The position numbers were made by a program, and so were the translations under genes. A stretch of DNA of 64,000 nucleotides, taken from the NCBI RefSeq assembly GCF_964253085.1, contig NZ_CAXUQH020000001.1, forward strand, positions 1,302,001-1,366,000, in the 5' to 3' direction. Below are positions 62,501 through 64,000 of the stretch, piece after piece; within the stretch, counting starts at the first letter, position 1; the number at the start of each line of letters is the position of its first letter. The stretch comes from Paenibacillus_E sp964253085 (GTDB lineage: Bacteria > Bacillota > Bacilli > Paenibacillales > NBRC-103111). The notes beneath the pieces were generated by a model. That model saw only the letters and a list, made by a program, of their open reading frames with translations. It searched no databases and was not told where the DNA came from.

Positions 62501-64000
62501 AGTCGACGAAACCAGCGGATTTTGACGCTTCGTTTGCGGCGGGGTATTCAGAAAGCGGGCTAGACCTGATCGTTCGTGTGAAGGATGGGACATTTGTTCA
62601 GGATAATCCACTCGGAAGCTACTGGAAAGGTGACAGTGTACAGTTCGCGATTGACACATTCGGACAGGGATTTACGGGAGATCAAGTGGAATTCCAGGCA
62701 GCACTGACACCGCAGGGCTCAGTGCTATATAAACAATCGGTTCCTTATGTTGGCGGCAATTTACCAACCAATTGGACACCGGGCAACAGCGTAGCACAGT
62801 ACGCGTCCCTCAAGGTAGATCAAACAGTCCCCAATGAAACGACTTATTATATCCATGTGAATTCTTCTGAATTGTATCCTTATGTACATGATCCGAAAAG
62901 TCCACTTCGACTGTCTGTGCTGGTCAACGACAATAACGGCAGCGGTCGGCTTGGATGGCTTGAGTGGAGTAGCGGGATTGGCAGTGATAAAAATCCGGCG
63001 AAATATGGGAAAGTGTGGATGTTGAATGGGCTAGTTGTTGAAGCAGCTCAAACGAGTATGACGGAGGGAGAAACACAGACTCTGGGTGCCCATGGACTGA
63101 CGGCAAGCGGGTTTATAGATGTATCTGGCAAAGCTGTTTGGCATTCATCTGATCCATCAAGCGTAACTGTGGATACTTATGGCACAGTAAAGGCGATTGG
63201 GGAAGGCAACGCGATTATTCAAGCATCATACGGTCCCTTTGTCGGCAGCATAGCGGTAACGGTAACGGCAGATAAAACGCCACCCCTTACGAGTGCGGCC
63301 GTCTCACCTGGCCAACCGGATGGACAAAATGGCTGGTACGTGAGTCCAGTTACAGTAGGCCTCTCCGCGGTCTACAATTTGTCAGAGGTAGCGAAAACAG
63401 AATACAGTCTCGATGGAGGAATAACATGGCAGTTATATTCAGCGCCGGTTACCTTTGAACAAGATGGCAATTATACCATAAGCTATCGCTCGACAAACCA
63501 AACAGGCAATGAAGAGGTTGCGAAAACGATCAGTTTTAAGATTGACAAGACTGCACCGACCGCAACTTTTGCATACAGCCAAGTAACGCCCACAACACAA
63601 GAAGTTGTCGCAACGATGACACCGAGTGAACCGGTAACGATCACGAACAACGGGGGTTTAAGCAGCACTACGTTCTACTTTAATAGCAGTTCTACCTTTG
63701 AAATTGTCGATGCAGCAGGAAATCATGGCACGGTAATGGCGATTGTGAACAATATCGTATCGAAGAGTAAAGCCATACCGGGTGTGCCGATCCTTTCAGA
63801 TGACAATGGGTACGATACAGGTCTTCAAGACGGTAATTACAATGTTACGATGAACATGTGGCACGGAGACAATGGTAGAATTTACAAGCTTTACGAGAAT
63901 GATGTTTTAATCGATACGAAAATCCTTACAGACAATTCACCAAACGCACAAACGGTAGTAACCGCAGTTTACGCCAATAAGAATGGGACTTATCGTTACA
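59548..64000 (+). CDS. Secreted GH39-like multidomain glycoside hydrolase, partial
   Basis: The frame starts at an ATG preceded by GAGGAGGGG and stays open to the window end (1484 residues so far). Signal peptide ends near AHAA. Order: two nearly identical CBM-like beta modules (about 27-208 and 212-393); a linker; a TIM barrel (about 500-830) with the GH39-like acid/base Glu651 in TWEVWNEPNLPG and candidate nucleophile Glu747 in KPWADSESHA; a CBM9-like module (near 970-1160, LIVRVKDGTF, YWKGDSVQFAIDTFG); Big2-like (1165-1245); OmpL47-like (1250-1330); an Ig-like module (TPSEPVTITNNGG); then at least one C-terminal module with NMWHG, cut by the window edge. It probably attacks the polymer whose fragments module D imports. 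Confidence 0.85.
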   Translation, partial: MRKYKNFVCVLGLLFFMVIGARAAHAAVIQQLPVSNPGFETLTVTNGINSPKDWKTWWWSGPVNNPSISAASYTEDEKSGGQRSVFIGSVSTGYAGWVSNPITLPSDMMSFRISAKLKTSQDYAGNKPRFWVSFQNNGTFLGSYTTDQTEGVSLGDWTEVSFTVDRSQFPAGTNTLVLNLSTTSINSVTPVSGKIYYDDVKVEASEEPIPVVQQLPVSNPSFETLTVTNGVSSPKDWKTWWWNGSANNPPVSAANYTENEKSSGLRSVFIGSVSSGYAGWVSSPITLPSNMTSFRITAKLKASPDYLGNKPRFWVSFQNNGTFLGSYTTDKTDGLSLADWTEVSFTVDRSQFPAGTNTLVLNLTTTSINAATPASGKLYYDDVKAEASNQSLGPVVFTLKSNKFASWWNLGDPVVYQLNAGAVASSVNTIIGSAYNSDNELVAQVPVSRQTFLDTGWSWTPPEPGYYEIAFAYQQNGSTDLTDLPIKYTYSQTDLTTFSRERYSLVVSQGPTKPVSQRWPTMGFSYQLSEGENAMKLADLVGFRFARIHAVPWGSQFRDTSWAIEPSRGVYEWSRFDDQINKLSSYGFDMIGNLLYTPQWASPHPEQTQANISVPAYSAYAPVDMKDWEDFVRAVVTRYDTRIKTWEVWNEPNLPGLSVFWLDSTERFVELLKTAYQTIKEEQPDSDVWIGGLAGRNYLSFYKELLSLGGASYFDKLSLHGYLPDPREFQRIDQAFGIASKPWADSESHAILVNSNSVTGTVPTESEIAKRMIVDFLSQLKWGTQKIALFHMLNLSEMETLSYAKSTGTVTHASGLFRSKPRVEPRLAASVAHHFLDLAGQSLVYKGEYVLEGGQKAVVLDNDGARLIGLWSDASSEAPIDSRLAAAFTGETFVTDWEGKVQSANNLLSVHPGKVYWISNADSAALALLPISEPFLISDFDRNTNQIDVPESKGTSGELFNPATLEVADDAVWTTDNWAYKAAAQSTKPADFDASFAAGYSESGLDLIVRVKDGTFVQDNPLGSYWKGDSVQFAIDTFGQGFTGDQVEFQAALTPQGSVLYKQSVPYVGGNLPTNWTPGNSVAQYASLKVDQTVPNETTYYIHVNSSELYPYVHDPKSPLRLSVLVNDNNGSGRLGWLEWSSGIGSDKNPAKYGKVWMLNGLVVEAAQTSMTEGETQTLGAHGLTASGFIDVSGKAVWHSSDPSSVTVDTYGTVKAIGEGNAIIQASYGPFVGSIAVTVTADKTPPLTSAAVSPGQPDGQNGWYVSPVTVGLSAVYNLSEVAKTEYSLDGGITWQLYSAPVTFEQDGNYTISYRSTNQTGNEEVAKTISFKIDKTAPTATFAYSQVTPTTQEVVATMTPSEPVTITNNGGLSSTTFYFNSSSTFEIVDAAGNHGTVMAIVNNIVSKSKAIPGVPILSDDNGYDTGLQDGNYNVTMNMWHGDNGRIYKLYENDVLIDTKILTDNSPNAQTVVTAVYANKNGTYRY
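59626..60727 (+). repeat. Tandem 555-bp duplication encoding two CBM-like modules
   Basis: QLPVSNPGFETLTVTNG begins near 59632 and its near-copy QLPVSNPSFETLTVTNG near 60187, a period of 555 bp. Long stretches match in both protein and DNA (KPRFWVSFQNNGTFLGSYTT, VSFTVDRSQFPAGTNTLVLN), so the duplication is recent. Confidence 0.88.

Noticed and set aside
1..64000. CRISPR array, prophage, insertion sequence, tRNA or rRNA
   Set aside because: No regularly spaced direct repeats, integrase or transposase motifs, terminal inverted repeats or RNA gene sequences were seen in reading both strands.

Overview
The window looks like a stretch of chromosome from a soil or plant-associated Gram-positive bacterium of the Paenibacillaceae, most likely Paenibacillus or a close relative. 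The basis is the combination of LplB/YtcP/LipO-type sugar importers, YesM/YesN-type two-component systems, one-protein membrane AraC regulators, very large multi-domain secreted carbohydrate-active proteins, AGGAGG-type ribosome binding sites and frequent TTG/GTG starts. No rRNA, tRNA, CRISPR array, transposase or phage gene was seen.

Layout: (1) 1-5.3 kb, ordinary genes: acetate kinase (cut by the window start) coupled to a 3-hydroxyacyl-CoA dehydrogenase, a UPF0173 metal-dependent hydrolase divergent from an HxlR regulator, a phytanoyl-CoA-dioxygenase-like oxygenase, and an AraC regulator with a PocR sensor domain. (2) 5.5-22 kb, module A: two permeases, a binding lipoprotein, sensor kinase and response regulator, a FAD oxidoreductase and an SGNH hydrolase, then a 1867-residue secreted protein of unknown activity. 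(3) 22-24.5 kb: AraC regulator, amidohydrolase and Rieske protein, followed by the degraded tail of another araC gene. (4) 24.7-31.5 kb, module B: MalF/MalG-like permeases, response regulator, kinase and binding protein. (5) 31.6-40 kb: enolase-superfamily dehydratase, short-chain dehydrogenase, a TIM-barrel (DUF6259-like) protein and a secreted clan-A-like glycosidase. (6) 40.2-50.8 kb, module C, visibly more GC-rich: membrane AraC regulator, permeases, binding lipoprotein and a secreted beta-helix protein. (7) 51-64 kb, module D: GH78-type rhamnosidase, membrane AraC regulator, permeases, binding lipoprotein and a secreted GH39-like glycosidase that runs off the window.

Together this is a roughly 58-kb array of four glycan-use modules. 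Large secreted enzymes would cut a polysaccharide at the cell surface, four binding-protein-dependent importers would bring in the oligosaccharides, and intracellular enzymes (GH78, the DUF6259-like protein, the SGNH hydrolase, oxidoreductases and a sugar-acid dehydratase) would finish breakdown. No importer ATPase is encoded here, so a shared MsmX-type ATPase elsewhere is expected.

The most striking signal is regulatory. Each module has its own promoter-proximal DNA motif, present at least twice inside that module and apparently not in the others: three 9-bp-spaced AGAAAT repeats in A; a CAGTA...AGGGG element at a fixed distance from TATAAT in B; a 26-bp block in C; and a 70-bp block conserved at 69 of 70 positions in D. 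These look like private operators that keep four parallel sensing circuits separate. The secreted proteins share shuffled C-terminal modules, and composition shifts by eye between modules suggest the array was assembled from several sources.
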